64,000 nt of DNA, from contig JAEUBA010000118.1 in assembly GCA_018257865.1 (NCBI GenBank), positions 1 to 64,000 on the forward strand, read 5' to 3'. Below, one piece after another: positions 1-11,624 of this stretch. The translations under genes and the position numbers were made by a program. The stretch comes from Stereocaulon alpinum. Lineage: Eukaryota > Ascomycota > Lecanoromycetes > Lecanorales > Stereocaulaceae. Position 1 is the first letter of the stretch; each line of letters begins with the position of its first letter. The notes beneath the pieces were generated by a model that was not told where the DNA came from, searched no databases, and saw only the letters and a list, made by a program, of their open reading frames with translations.

Positions 1-2889
1 TAGCCTACTAATATAATAAAGCTATAATTAAATATACTAAAGAGCGAATTAATACCGCTGCGGTAATTAAAATTATAGGTTAGTTCTTTATATTAGAGGT
101 TTTCCTTAAGACTAAAGCCTTAGTTTTAGATACTATAAGGGTAGTTAGTAGTAGTATTTCCTCCGCTCTATTAACCTAGATATATCTATAGTATTATCTC
201 TCCTCCTTTTATAGTATTATACTTAGGTTTATAGCGTTGCCTAAAAAGAATTTGGTAGGAATTTAGCGTAGATTCGTCGCGCTGCCTTAGTATTAATCAT
301 TAGGAATTTAGGGTAATATACCGTATTATATTAGTCCTAATCGATAAAACTATTAATATAGAATATCTCTTTTCCTCTAACCGTTCCTAGTATTAGATAA
401 GTACTTCGCTCGATATTTAGTAGTCTATAGAAGCGGTGAGCGCCTATTATTTAAGGATTAAGTATAAATAACGCCTATACCTTTTTAACTTTAACTATTC
501 TATAGTACTCTTATACCTACCCTAGATATTAATAATTAAAGACTTCTATAAAGGTAGCCTAGATACGACTAAATTATTACTTAAAGTCCTTAGTACTAAG
601 ATCCTTTACCTTTATAATAACTAAGACCTAGCCGACTAACTTTCCCTCCTATATAGTTTCTAAGTTTTAACTCTTATAGTCTTATTCTTAGACCTATACG
701 TAATCTCTGCGCTAGGTTAAATACTACGAATATTTATAAGGTCTATAGACTACTAAATCCTTATAGAGACGTCCTAAATTAGAGGAGTCCTCTCCTATAG
801 TCTTCTAATATATAAGGCCCGAATAGATATAGACTAAGTAGCTCTTAACCTAGCTATAGTCTACCTCCCTTCTATTAATATCTAAGTTTAAGGTTATACT
901 ACTGCAGCTTAGCGTTTTTACTTAGTACGCCTTAAAAAACGCAGCTAGGCTTTAGAGAAACCTAGCTATATTTAGCTATTTAGCTATATCCCTCGCCGTT
1001 CGCTAGTAACGACTATTGTATCTATATAGGTATTTTAGTATATAGCGCTCTTCCGCGTCTATTTATTATCTTAGTTAGTATAGATCTAAGAGGACTCTAG
1101 CCTTTATACTTTTCTTATCTTCTCGTTTTCTCTTTTAATAAAGTAATATAGGCTCTATCTCTTCGAAAGTTTTAATATCCTATATAATTATTAACTTAAT
1201 ATAACGTTCGTTATATTCTATTAATTGCTCCTAGTAATCCTTATACTTATTTATTTAGTTATAGTAATTCTTAAGTAATATTAGATATACCCTTTTAGAG
1301 GCTTAGGTACTATATCTATCTAGCAGACCGTAGTATCTAATTATATTAATATAGTAACTAATACTATAGAATTTAGGAAAGTTAAAGGTTTACTCGCCCG
1401 TTTACTTATTAACCGGTCTATACTTTCGAAATACCTCCTTAAGTAGATTAATCCTTTCTAATACTGCGTCTATATATTCTAGTATCGCTTTATCATAGGA
1501 TCGGTATTTTACGAGTATAATAAAGTTAATAATAGCTTCCCGTATATAGTACGTCTAGGTTTTTTTCGGATAAAAGAGGTATAAAGACGGGTATTATAAT
1601 CTATAATATCTCTTTACTCTCCTCTCCTATCTATTAGCTTAGCTTACTAAACTCCTAAAATCGCCTCAGCTTAGTAAATTTAGGTATAGCTTAAAAGTAG
1701 GCGTTAATTAAGGCTTATACCTTAAGCTTTATTTATCCCTCTCTAATATACTCCCTTAGCTAGTCTAGGAGGTAGTTTAATAGCCCTTTAACTATTAATT
1801 AGTATAATATATTAAACGTCTATAGTTAGTAGACGTTAACTGCGAAGTAGCCGTCTATAAAGTTAGGCCGGTTATATATTATTATATCTAGTAAAAGCCT
1901 AGGCGTATTCTTATTATACGCTTTTTATATCTATAGCTACTCTATAGTATTTTTAGGTATTCGCTTTAGATATAGTATTTTAGGACGTAGTCGTTCCCGT
2001 TTATTTAGTAGTACTAAGTAGACCGGATAGTATTTACCGCTCTTAATTAAGGTTATTAGGACTTATTCCTTATAGTCGCCTAGTATAGACGCGAGTATTA
2101 GGTAGTATTATTATATTCGTCCGTCTATATATATAATAAGGATCCCCTTAGGCGCTAGCTCCTTAAGTACTTTAATAGAATACTATTAGTATATTAAGTA
2201 AGATCTGTACTTTAGCTAGCTTACCCTCGACTATAAGCCCTATAGCGTAGTAATACACCTCGGCTTTTATACTATTATAGACTAATAGTACTAGTCTAAG
2301 TAATATTATCCCTAGCCGAACCTATACCTGCTGAATACCTTAATTAAGGTTACTAATAGTAATATAGACTAGCTACGCCTACTAATCTTTATGTATCCGT
2401 AATAAATAGGTCTTATCTAATAATATTATAACTAGTACTACTATTAAGTTATTAGGGAGCTTATCTTATATCTCCTACTACTAGCGGGCTATATATATCT
2501 TACTAATAATTAGACCCCCGTTAAGGTTTCGCTAGCGTATTAGTATATAGTTAATACTCGAATTAAAAGGTTTATATCTAATAAGAGTTCGTATTATACC
2601 TATTATATTAAAGTAGAGTATATAATATATTCTAGTCGCCTCGTCTAGTTAAATTAATAGGACCCTAAACGCTTGCTAAGACTATCTACTAATAGCAGCG
2701 GAATACTTAATAGTATATAGCTTAACTTTTAGTTATTAAGCGCTATTAAAGCTACAGCGTCTATAGAAAGGTTATAATTAAGTATCTTTAAAGAAATTGT
2801 CTATTATACTACTAGATAGTCGCGCGTTATATATCTATAAAGCTAGGGTATAATTAGCTTCTAATTAGAAAGGGTACTAGTCTTAGTTC

Positions 2890-2956
2890 GACTTAGGTAT
2901 TAACTTAGGTATTAACTTAGGTATTAACTCAGGTATCGACTTAGGTATTAACTTAG
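2890..2956. repeat. 12-bp tandem repeat
   Basis: Five consecutive 12-base units close to AACTTAGGTATT plus a partial sixth unit. Unit differences are C/T and G/A transitions, as RIP would produce. It lies just outside the part of the left block that can be matched to the right edge of the window. Confidence 0.75.
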
Positions 2957-3109
2957 ACTAGGGTATAGAGATAGACTCCGCTAAGGTTATATCCTCTTCC
3001 TCTAAAGGCCTACTAGTACCTCGCTCCTATAGGTAGTACTCTATAGAGTTAACTATTAAGGTAGAGATAGTACCTATAGTACTTAGTACTATTATTAACT
3101 TTAATTAAT

Positions 3110-6100
3110 TAAGTTCTATATTTAGCTTATCTTACTAGTGCTAGATCTTATTAGTAGAGTTAGTAAGTTTAAGTAATCGCCTTAAAGTATTATTATCTAT
3201 TAAAATAGTTAGGTCCTCCTAGGGGACTTATCTACCTTCGCCTTTATAGGGACTATCGCTAATTATATTAACCTTATCTCTTTAGTATTTATAAGTAGGG
3301 CCCTTAACTTTATCTTTATTAAGGCGTACCTATCTCCTACGCGTCTAATTAGGGTCTCAGCCCTTATAGCGTAGTAGATACTTAGTTAGGCTACTTCCGC
3401 TGCTATACTACTTCTAGTAGCGTTTATACTATCGATCTATCTAGCTTAGGCGTAATATAGAGGTATTATTATTAAGATTAACGCGTCTAAGTAGGTATTA
3501 GTAAATATATTCGCTACTAGATCTATTAAGCTAACCCGCTATAGGTTAGGATAAATCTATCCTTATATCGCCTTAAATCGCCTATCTCTAACCGTTACTA
3601 TTAAGTAAATTATAATATACGTATAGTAGGATATTATCCTATAGAAGGTATTAATTAATAGATAGTTTAAGGGGATTTTCTTTCTATATAATATATTTAA
3701 TAAACGCCCTACTTACTTATCTTATTAGGAAATATAATTAGTTATAAACCTTATAGTATATATCCCTATTACTAAAATATATATCTAAGTTAAACTTAGA
3801 CTATTTTTATATAAGAGTACTTAACTAAGATTTATATTTTAAAGAATAGAATAAGAAAGCTAATTAAGCTTTACGAGTAGATAATAATTTATAACACTCT
3901 ATCTTTATTAGATATTATATATTAAGTATAAAGCTAGATATAGTATATTAGAAACCAGCTATCCGCTTTCTACGTACTATATATATATAAGTTCCGCTCT
4001 TAATTAATATCTTTATCTATTATATTAAGCTCGCTGCTTTTAATCTTTTAGTAGCTTAACTTACCTACTTTTTGCTACTACGACGTGCTTTTCTATAGAG
4101 AATAGCCTATATCGCCTAATTATATTAAGGTTTACCTATTTAGAGACGTAGTTATCTTACTAATATTACCTTTACTTACTACTTTTACTAACTATTAACT
4201 AATCGCTATTATAAATTAAACCCTAGTATAAATCCCTACTACCCGCTAGTCCTTCTAAATTAGCGAATAATCCTTAATTCCTCCTATCCTAAGTAAAGAA
4301 TCCCTAACCCTTTCCTATCCTAAGTAAAGAATCCTTAACCTTTCTTTCTTCTATTTATACTATCCTAAAGTTCTTCCCTAATCTACTTATACTATCCCTA
4401 AATTCTTCTTATTACCCGCCCCTCCGAATTATCTATAATATTATCTAATATAGCCGGTCTCCCTCTTATTAACCCTTATATTAATATAATACTAAAGCCT
4501 ATCCTAATAGAGGCTAACTTCTATACTATCGTTAGTAAGATAAAGTTAGAAATTCTATAGAACTTTAGTAATATCTATAGGGGCCTAAGGTACTATACTA
4601 GCCTTTTTAGCGCCCTACGTTAAGTAATTAAAGACCGCCTCTAGAGTACCGCCCTTTAGGGTATAAATCTAAGGAGTTATAATAAGGACCTTACTAAGGT
4701 CCTTAACTCTATTACTACTAACTTTAACCTTCCTAATTATATACCCCCTTTCTGCGACGAGGTACTACGTATACTAATAAGACTAATAAATAAAGTACCT
4801 ACTATAGTAAACTAACGGGCTAGTAAATAGCCCTTAGAGGATTCCTATAACTTAATAAATTCTAAAATAGCTAGATATAATAATACTCGCGTAGAGTAAC
4901 CTAACTATACTAAACTATTCTTTATATTAGCCCTAATCCTAAATAATACCTATCCGCCTTATATCCTCCTTAGAATTATTTACGCGCTTAGGGATAAGTT
5001 CTATCTTATCCGACTAAGGTAGATTATATATAATACTTCGATCACCGACGCTAACCAGCTATAGGATTAAATTAGTTATAATACTTTAATCTAAATCTTA
5101 GTAACGAAGGATTTCTAGATTATAGAAGATAATATTTAGGGGAGTACCCTCGTCTATAAAGCTAGTAGAATTATATAGTTAACTACTAACTTAGATCTAT
5201 AGAATACTATTCGCTATATATATTTACTTAGTTATCGGCGTTATAAGCTCTACGTTAACCTAAGGGTACTTCGTTAGTTATACTATATTAATTAATAGTT
5301 AAGATATTTACTAATAGGTATAATAGTATTAATTAAGGGTAATATAGCCTATCTAAACTAACCTTATAAAGGTATTTTTAATATTACTTACCGCTCGAAA
5401 CCTCCTTCTACTATAGTACTACCTAAGGGGAATACCCTTAAAAGATAGTCTACCCTAAAGCCTCTTATTAATCCTTTTAATCCTACTAATAAGTATACTA
5501 TTCCGCCTATCAGGAATCTAGAGAAGCCTATAGATATCAGCTCCTATAAGGATAGTAGCAGTAGTATAAATTATAAGGAAGAGAATAATAGAGAGGAGAG
5601 GGATTTAATAGATAAGGATGAGTAGAAGGTATTATAGATTAATAAGGTCTATACGGGTAGGATACTAAGGTTATATAATATTAAGATAGGTATAGTAGTA
5701 AACGCTAGAATAGCTACTAAAGATCTAGAGGCTTTAGAGTAGGGGGATTAGGATAAGATATAAGTATTTTAACCTCCGCCTTCTTATTTACTCGCTACTA
5801 AATACTACCCTAGCGTTAATATAACTAAAGTTAAAGACCGACTATAATAGTTAGATACTACGTAGTAGTATATAGAATCGTTATTCCAGCTTAAGGAGGG
5901 AAATAAATCTATTAATAATACCTAAACCCTCTAAGGGCTATTATCTATAGCAGATTTAGAAGGCTAGATAATAAAGATTAAACCCTATATCTATTAGCTA
6001 TATTATACCGCTTAGATACAGCGGAAGGCGTACTAGTAAGGGGGGGGTATAAATAGGGATAATCCTAGATTTAGAAAGGTCTATATCTATTTAATTCCTA

Positions 6101-8000
6101 GCTTTTAAGAGAACCTACTAATATCTAACTTAAACTAAATACTTACGATTTTTATTATATATATCCTTAAGCGCTAACTCTTATTATAATAGCGCGAGGT
6201 ATCTAAAATACGCTATAAGGGTTATTAAAATCTTAAATAATTCGAAGCGTTAACCTATTCTAATAAGTATCTACCCCCCTTAAAGTTAAAGGTATAGAGC
6301 GGTAATACTATATATCCCTCTATTAACTAATAGGATATTAGTTATCTATATATTAATAAAAGCGCCGCCTTTTTAACTAGATTAGTAAAGAAAGGGTTCG
6401 TTCTAGTTATTATACTAGCTAAAGTTATCGGGAACTAGCTAAGGGAATAGTTTAAGATAATTAATACTTAATATCTAATATTAAAGCTACGGTATATCTA
6501 TACTTATATAGGTAAAACCTATAATAATATTAATACTACCCTACTTATAAGAGAAAATACTAAACTACTAAGATATAATAAAGCTAGAAAAGCTAAAGAT
6601 AAATAGGAGCGGTTTCTCCTATTAATTATAAAGGGATTATATAAAAAGTATATTATAGAAGTACTATAAGACCCTTAGGGTCTATCTCTATATAACTATA
6701 ATTTCTATATTAGCTAAATCTTTATTAATAAGTTCTATAAGACGCGAACCCTTAATAGAGAGTATCCTAAGATAGTCTTAGGTATTAAGAACGAAATTAA
6801 TACCTAAGTTCTTACTAAAATACTAGAGGGTAATACGAACGAATTAAATAACGCTCGTATAGATAATTAGCGTATAAGTCTATATAAGATATCTTTACCC
6901 TAAGTATAGGGTTTTTCTACTATACCCTAAATACGCGACCTAGGTAACTACGCAGCTATAATCCGTATAATTAAGTAGCTATAGTAGGAGGATTATAAGG
7001 ATTATTAATATCTAACTTATACTGAAGTTAAGGCTATTAGAAAAACGATAGCTAGCTACCGAAAGCGAAAGAATCTAGTTAATAAGAGTAAGAATAATTA
7101 GAATATTATAGATATAAAGGCTATCCTAAACTCTATTAAAATTAAGCGGACGCTTATAACTAGAGATATTAAAGGGATTACTAAGCTTATTAAGCTACCT
7201 TTATATAAGGTTTATTATATTATATACTTCCTAAATTTAAAGTAAAAGGCAGCTCTTCGCGCTAAGGACTAGAGGATCTAAGACGTAGTAAAAGCTAAAT
7301 ATACTAAAGAATACTTACTTACTTATACTACTAGTAAGGAGATACCTACGCTAATAATTAATAATTACTTTAAATATACCTATAAGCTACGCGTTACTAC
7401 TATTATCCTAAGTCTTCTAGAATTCTCTTAGCGTAACTACCTTAGTCTTACTTAAGACGAGCTTAAAGGTAGGGCTTTATATAATAATAGTAAGGGTTAT
7501 ACGGATTTTATAGAGTTAGTTAGCCTAATATAGAATTAGGCTAAGATACCGCTAGATAGTATATATATTAAATATATTAATAAACTTACCGCTAATATAC
7601 CGAAGTTAGTAAAACTTAAAGAGTTAATTAACTTACTAGGGGAAGATCTCTATAGGCGACTAGAGAAACTAGTTATATTTACTAGCTCTCCTATTATTAT
7701 ATATATTCTAGCGGTAGTAAGTCTATATCTCCTCCGCTATTCCGCCTTAACTATATACTAACCTTATTCTAATAGTTTAAAAAGTATTTTCCTAGTAAAT
7801 AGCTATAGTATAGCTTAACCGTATCTCTTAAAAAGCGAGATAAATTATATATATAGCTATTTTAAGAAGAGGATGATAAGCGCTTCCTTATCTCTACGAA
7901 ACGTATCCTTAAAACTAGTATTACCCTAACCTATATATTTAGAAGTATAAATATAGATATAGACTAGATATAATTCTATAATATTTAGTATAATAGGCGG
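3110..8000 (+). mobile_element. Degraded repeat element, left copy of inverted pair
   Basis: This stretch matches the reverse complement of about 59,130-64,000. Anchors: 3841-3870 pairs with 63,241-63,270; 5161-5270 pairs with a segment ending at 61,950; 7266-7280 pairs with 59,840-59,854. Coordinate sums stay at 67,111-67,120, so the alignment is nearly collinear with few indels. Mismatches seen are mostly transitions. Reading the + strand around 7580-7750 through its stops gives a KLV.LKELINLL...EKLVIFTSSP-like string, reminiscent of the C-terminal lobe of SNF2-type helicases. That identification is tentative. Boundaries are approximate and the outer end may extend left of 3110, because the partner copy leaves the window. 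Confidence 0.6.
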
Positions 8001-8277
8001 GTAGTTCGGCTATCTTAGCGAAATCTAAAGACGTATAACTACTACTTTATTATAGATGATATAGATAGAGTAGATTAGAAGGTATTATTTAAATAGAGTA
8101 GAGATAATATAATAAGGGGATAGGCGTATAAGTAAGCTAGATAATAAAGATTAGCTAGATATCTAAAAAAGATTACTAAAAGCTGGTATAAGAATAAATT
8201 TTTACTATTATATCTCGTATTCTCTATAGGGTTAGCGAACCTAAAAGAAGACTTTATAGCTCTACTAATATCTAAAG

Positions 8278-8634
8278 TGTTACGGGTAACCCCGTAAGGT
8301 CACGGGCAAGGCACGTGACAGGGTTAGTAGGTAAAGGACTATTAGGAGAGGACCTAGTAATATAAGTAATCTAGGGTATATTAGGTAGATTATAGAGTAA
8401 TATAGTAGATATAGGGCTAAATCACCTAGATTATATTAGGGCTTAGTATAATTAAGGTAAATATATAAGGAAGGGTTTCCCTTTAGTAGAATATTTTCTT
8501 ATCTCCTTATATTTAACTTATATAATAGAGAGGAGTCTTAGCTAAAGATAATTTAACGACTATCTATCTCTATTACCTTCTAGTGCTTAATACACTGTAT
8601 AATTTACCCGCAGGAGTTAAACCACCCCGTTATA
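8278..8634. mobile_element. Candidate solo LTR (RIP-affected)
   Basis: The segment starts TGTTACGGG and ends CCCCGTTATA. These are near-inverted termini if the last TA is a RIP-mutated CA, giving the TG...CA form typical of LTRs. The first 50 bases are unusually GC-rich for this block and still contain CA/TG, including hyphenated GTCACG...CGTGAC arms at 8299-8319. The last 106 bases recur as a direct repeat at 9432-9538. I see no matching target-site duplication, so this is a candidate only. Confidence 0.35.
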
Positions 8635-9431
8635 CTAGGGTAAAGGGGGGTATTTAGTTAGCTATCTTATTATTAGATAGGGGAATAGTAATAGTAATTT
8701 CGGTAGTAAGGTTATCCTTAATATCCCTAAAGATCTCTTCTAAGCTTAAGTCCTCTAAGGTTTCTAGTTTAGGAGTCTTAATTAATAGTAGGGGGTTATT
8801 AGGGTTAGAAGAGGAAGGTATAGCTACTAGTAATTAACTCCTTAAAGTAGATAGAAATCCTAGCTGGTTAGGGGGTACGCTTTAGCGTATACTCTTATAA
8901 GGGGGTATATAAGTATAGTATTATACGTATTATTAGAGTTTTTTAAGTATAAGTATTAACGCGAAAGTAGTTAGGGGTTTTAAAAAAATAGGAATCTAGC
9001 TTTCTCTAAGATATACTAATTATTTAGTTAGTAGGTACCTACTTATTAAGTAGGTAGTACTCTTTATTAATAGGTAGCTTACTAAGCTTAACCTTAGTCT
9101 AAAAGAATAAGTAAGATATAACGCTTTATAGTAGAGGGGGTATTAGTCCTATTTTATATTATAGCTCGCCTAAAGGTAATCGTAGGAGAAGGTAGCTTTA
9201 AAGAAAACTACCTTATATTAGGATTTAGCTAATAGGCTACGCTTAGTATCTAGAAAATAGGACGAAGAAGAAGAAGAAGAAATTAGGGAGCCCTATATAC
9301 CTAATATCCTAAAGGCTAGCCCGCCGCTAGTCCTAGTCGAGAAACTATATTAACCGATATACTAAGCTATCTCTATACTAATTTGCTACCTCTATACCTA
9401 ATACTAAGACCTCTGAATTAGGACCGTAATA

Positions 9432-9538
9432 AGAGGAGTCTTAGCTAAAGATACTTTAACGACTATCTATCTCTATTACCTTCTTAGTACTTAATATACT
9501 ATATAATTTACCCGTAGGAGTTAAACCACCCCGTTATA
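9432..9538. repeat. Direct repeat of the 8529-8634 sequence
   Basis: A 107-base copy of 8529-8634, from AGAGGAGTCTTAGC to CCACCCCGTTATA, differing mainly by transitions. The upstream part of the candidate LTR is not repeated here. This copy is therefore either a 3' LTR fragment or the second terminal repeat of a short non-autonomous element of about 1 kb (8529-9538). Confidence 0.6.
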
Positions 9539-10103
9539 GACTATTTACGAACTATTTAGTTTTAATTAGGATCTCTAATTTCTTAGTCTTACTATCTTCG
9601 TAAAAGTCTATACTAAAGTCCTACGGATATATATAGGTCGTATCTTCTTCGTTATTATTAATTACTATTTTATACGTTTTGTTAATAATTAGTATAGAAT
9701 TATATTAGAAGATATAAATCTATATAGAGAGGAAATAAGTTAGTATAGAACTAAAATAGAGATATACTTAGCTAGAAGACTCTATATAAGTTTACTACTA
9801 TCTATACTATATTATATTATCTTATATAATAGTCTATAGTTCTAGGTAAAACCTATATAGATCTACTAGACTATCTATATAAGTCTATATAAGTCTATAT
9901 AAGTAAGCCTATATAGGATCTATATAACTTACTAATAGTTAGTTATTATAGAAAGAAAGTTTTTTAGTTAGAAATTAACTAATATACTAGTATACTAGAC
10001 TAGACCCTTTTAGGAAATAGTATATAATTCTATATAAGTCTTTATATACAGTTTTATACAGATTTATACAACTCGATACGAATACTTCTAGGCTATATTT
10101 AGT

Positions 10104-11624
10104 ATGAAAATTTCGCTTCGAAATGGCGACCCTCTAGTCCTCTGAAGGGTCTGAGGTGTGACGTTGAAAATAAGCTCAGGACTCCTGATATTTGACGAGT
10201 AGTACGATAATGTCTTCTACCGCGCACAAGGATACGTACAATAATACCCACTCTCGGAAAGGAGTTGCTGACATGTAATATCGTCTCAAGAGAGATGCCT
10301 TTCTACATTCTTATGATTCGAGACTTAGTGACACACGCTCGGCTCAGTGCCCAACATCCATGATTCTGCCACTGAATACCCGATGCAATGGCGCTGGATC
10401 GAGCATAGCCAAGCAGCGAAGTAGGGTGTCGGGTGATAAGCTGTTACTTGTTCACACCGCCTGTGTCCCCTCCTTGAACTTGGGTGCCACTGCATCTTCA
10501 TCAGTCCAACTCCGGAGCAAGTCCTAACGGGCACACGAGTTCGCCGAGGCCCTCACGGAATTCACCGTGCACTTTGTCGTCCGGCTAGACGTCTGGTCCT
10601 CTGTATAATGCGGCCATGGGAAGACGCCTCCTCCCCTGCCGCAGTCGTCGCAACAGGTCCCATGCCTTCAGGATCTGCAGTGCCGATGCCTATTGGTGAA
10701 CGGAAAGCCCTCACACAGTTGTCTTATATACCTTGCATCGGCTAACAATCGCTTGTAGTACAGAGAGGTCGCAAGAATGAGGCACTGAAGAGTAGGCTAG
10801 GTAGGTTAGTATATTGTATTGGGAATTATGGTATGTGAAAATAGAAAGTTTCGTGGCTTGGGTAGACTAGAGAGCCCCTATCCGTCCCATTTTGACTCCA
10901 AGGATTGACTGCAAATTGGTACGGGCGAATTTGAGGTAGAGACCTGGCATAGATATGGATCGATTTTGAACTTAAAAGATAGTCTTCCCAACTTGAGCTG
11001 GCCTTGGGTTTGGCCAAAGGCTAGATAGTGGACAAGACAAGGGGTCCAGTCTCTGGCAGCTTGGCATTACTCCAGAAAATTTAGTGAGCCCATAGCTTAT
11101 CTGCAGGGGCATGAGTCTACTGAAAGAGCCTTAAGTTGCTGGGAGCAACAGGAAGCGTGCAGATATCTGAAGAGCTTTAAACCTCGGAGACATAGTCCTA
11201 CGGAGACTCATTTTCAAGGACTCGAGCCATGCACTTTATCACAATGCTTTCTAATGTCTGGACTAACAATGCTCTCAACTTAGATGGTGGATATCGTGGA
11301 TTAGCTGTCCCACGAGACGCTGGTCTGAGTTGTATGGCTTTGGATGGCCTTTAGCAAGACATTGATGTTAGCTCCTTGTGAATCTTACTAAGGTAACGGA
11401 CAACTTCAGCAGATTTACCTTTTATGTCGTATCTTGCACATTCGAGAGCTGGGCATGGCATCTAGGCCAATAGCCGCCCGGCTTGGGCTTTTGTTGCAAG
11501 AAATAGCCAGTCAGAGACATTCTTAGAGAAGTCGTTTCGCTTCTGTTGGTGGCACTCCAAGAACGTCTCTGAGATACTCAATTCTGCATAGCGTAAGCAC
11601 CAACGGAACCATGGGTCAAGTATT
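10104..11624. other. Gene-free interval, left island edge
   Basis: Normal base composition begins here, but no reading frame carries a recognisable domain or a consistent exon chain. The interval lies between the RIP boundary and the 3' end of the phosphatase gene. Short frames exist on both strands, for example 10,325-10,534 minus and 10,826-11,017 minus, but nothing supports them as genes. Confidence 0.6.

Larger units (their letters stand above)
1..10103. repeat. RIP-degraded AT-rich block (left)
   Basis: Non-coding, stop-rich sequence in all frames. CA and TG dinucleotides are almost absent while TA is in great excess: the first 240 bases contain no CA and only two TG. This is the expected outcome of repeat-induced point mutation (C to T in CA context) acting on repeated DNA in ascomycetes. 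Composition changes abruptly near 10,085-10,110 to normal genic sequence. No intact gene is present. Separate entries describe the inverted-repeat arm, a tandem repeat and a possible LTR inside it. The rest is too degraded for me to name. Confidence 0.88.

Noticed and set aside
2890..2956. Tandem repeat considered as a CRISPR array
   Set aside because: No spacers, 12-bp units and eukaryotic context.
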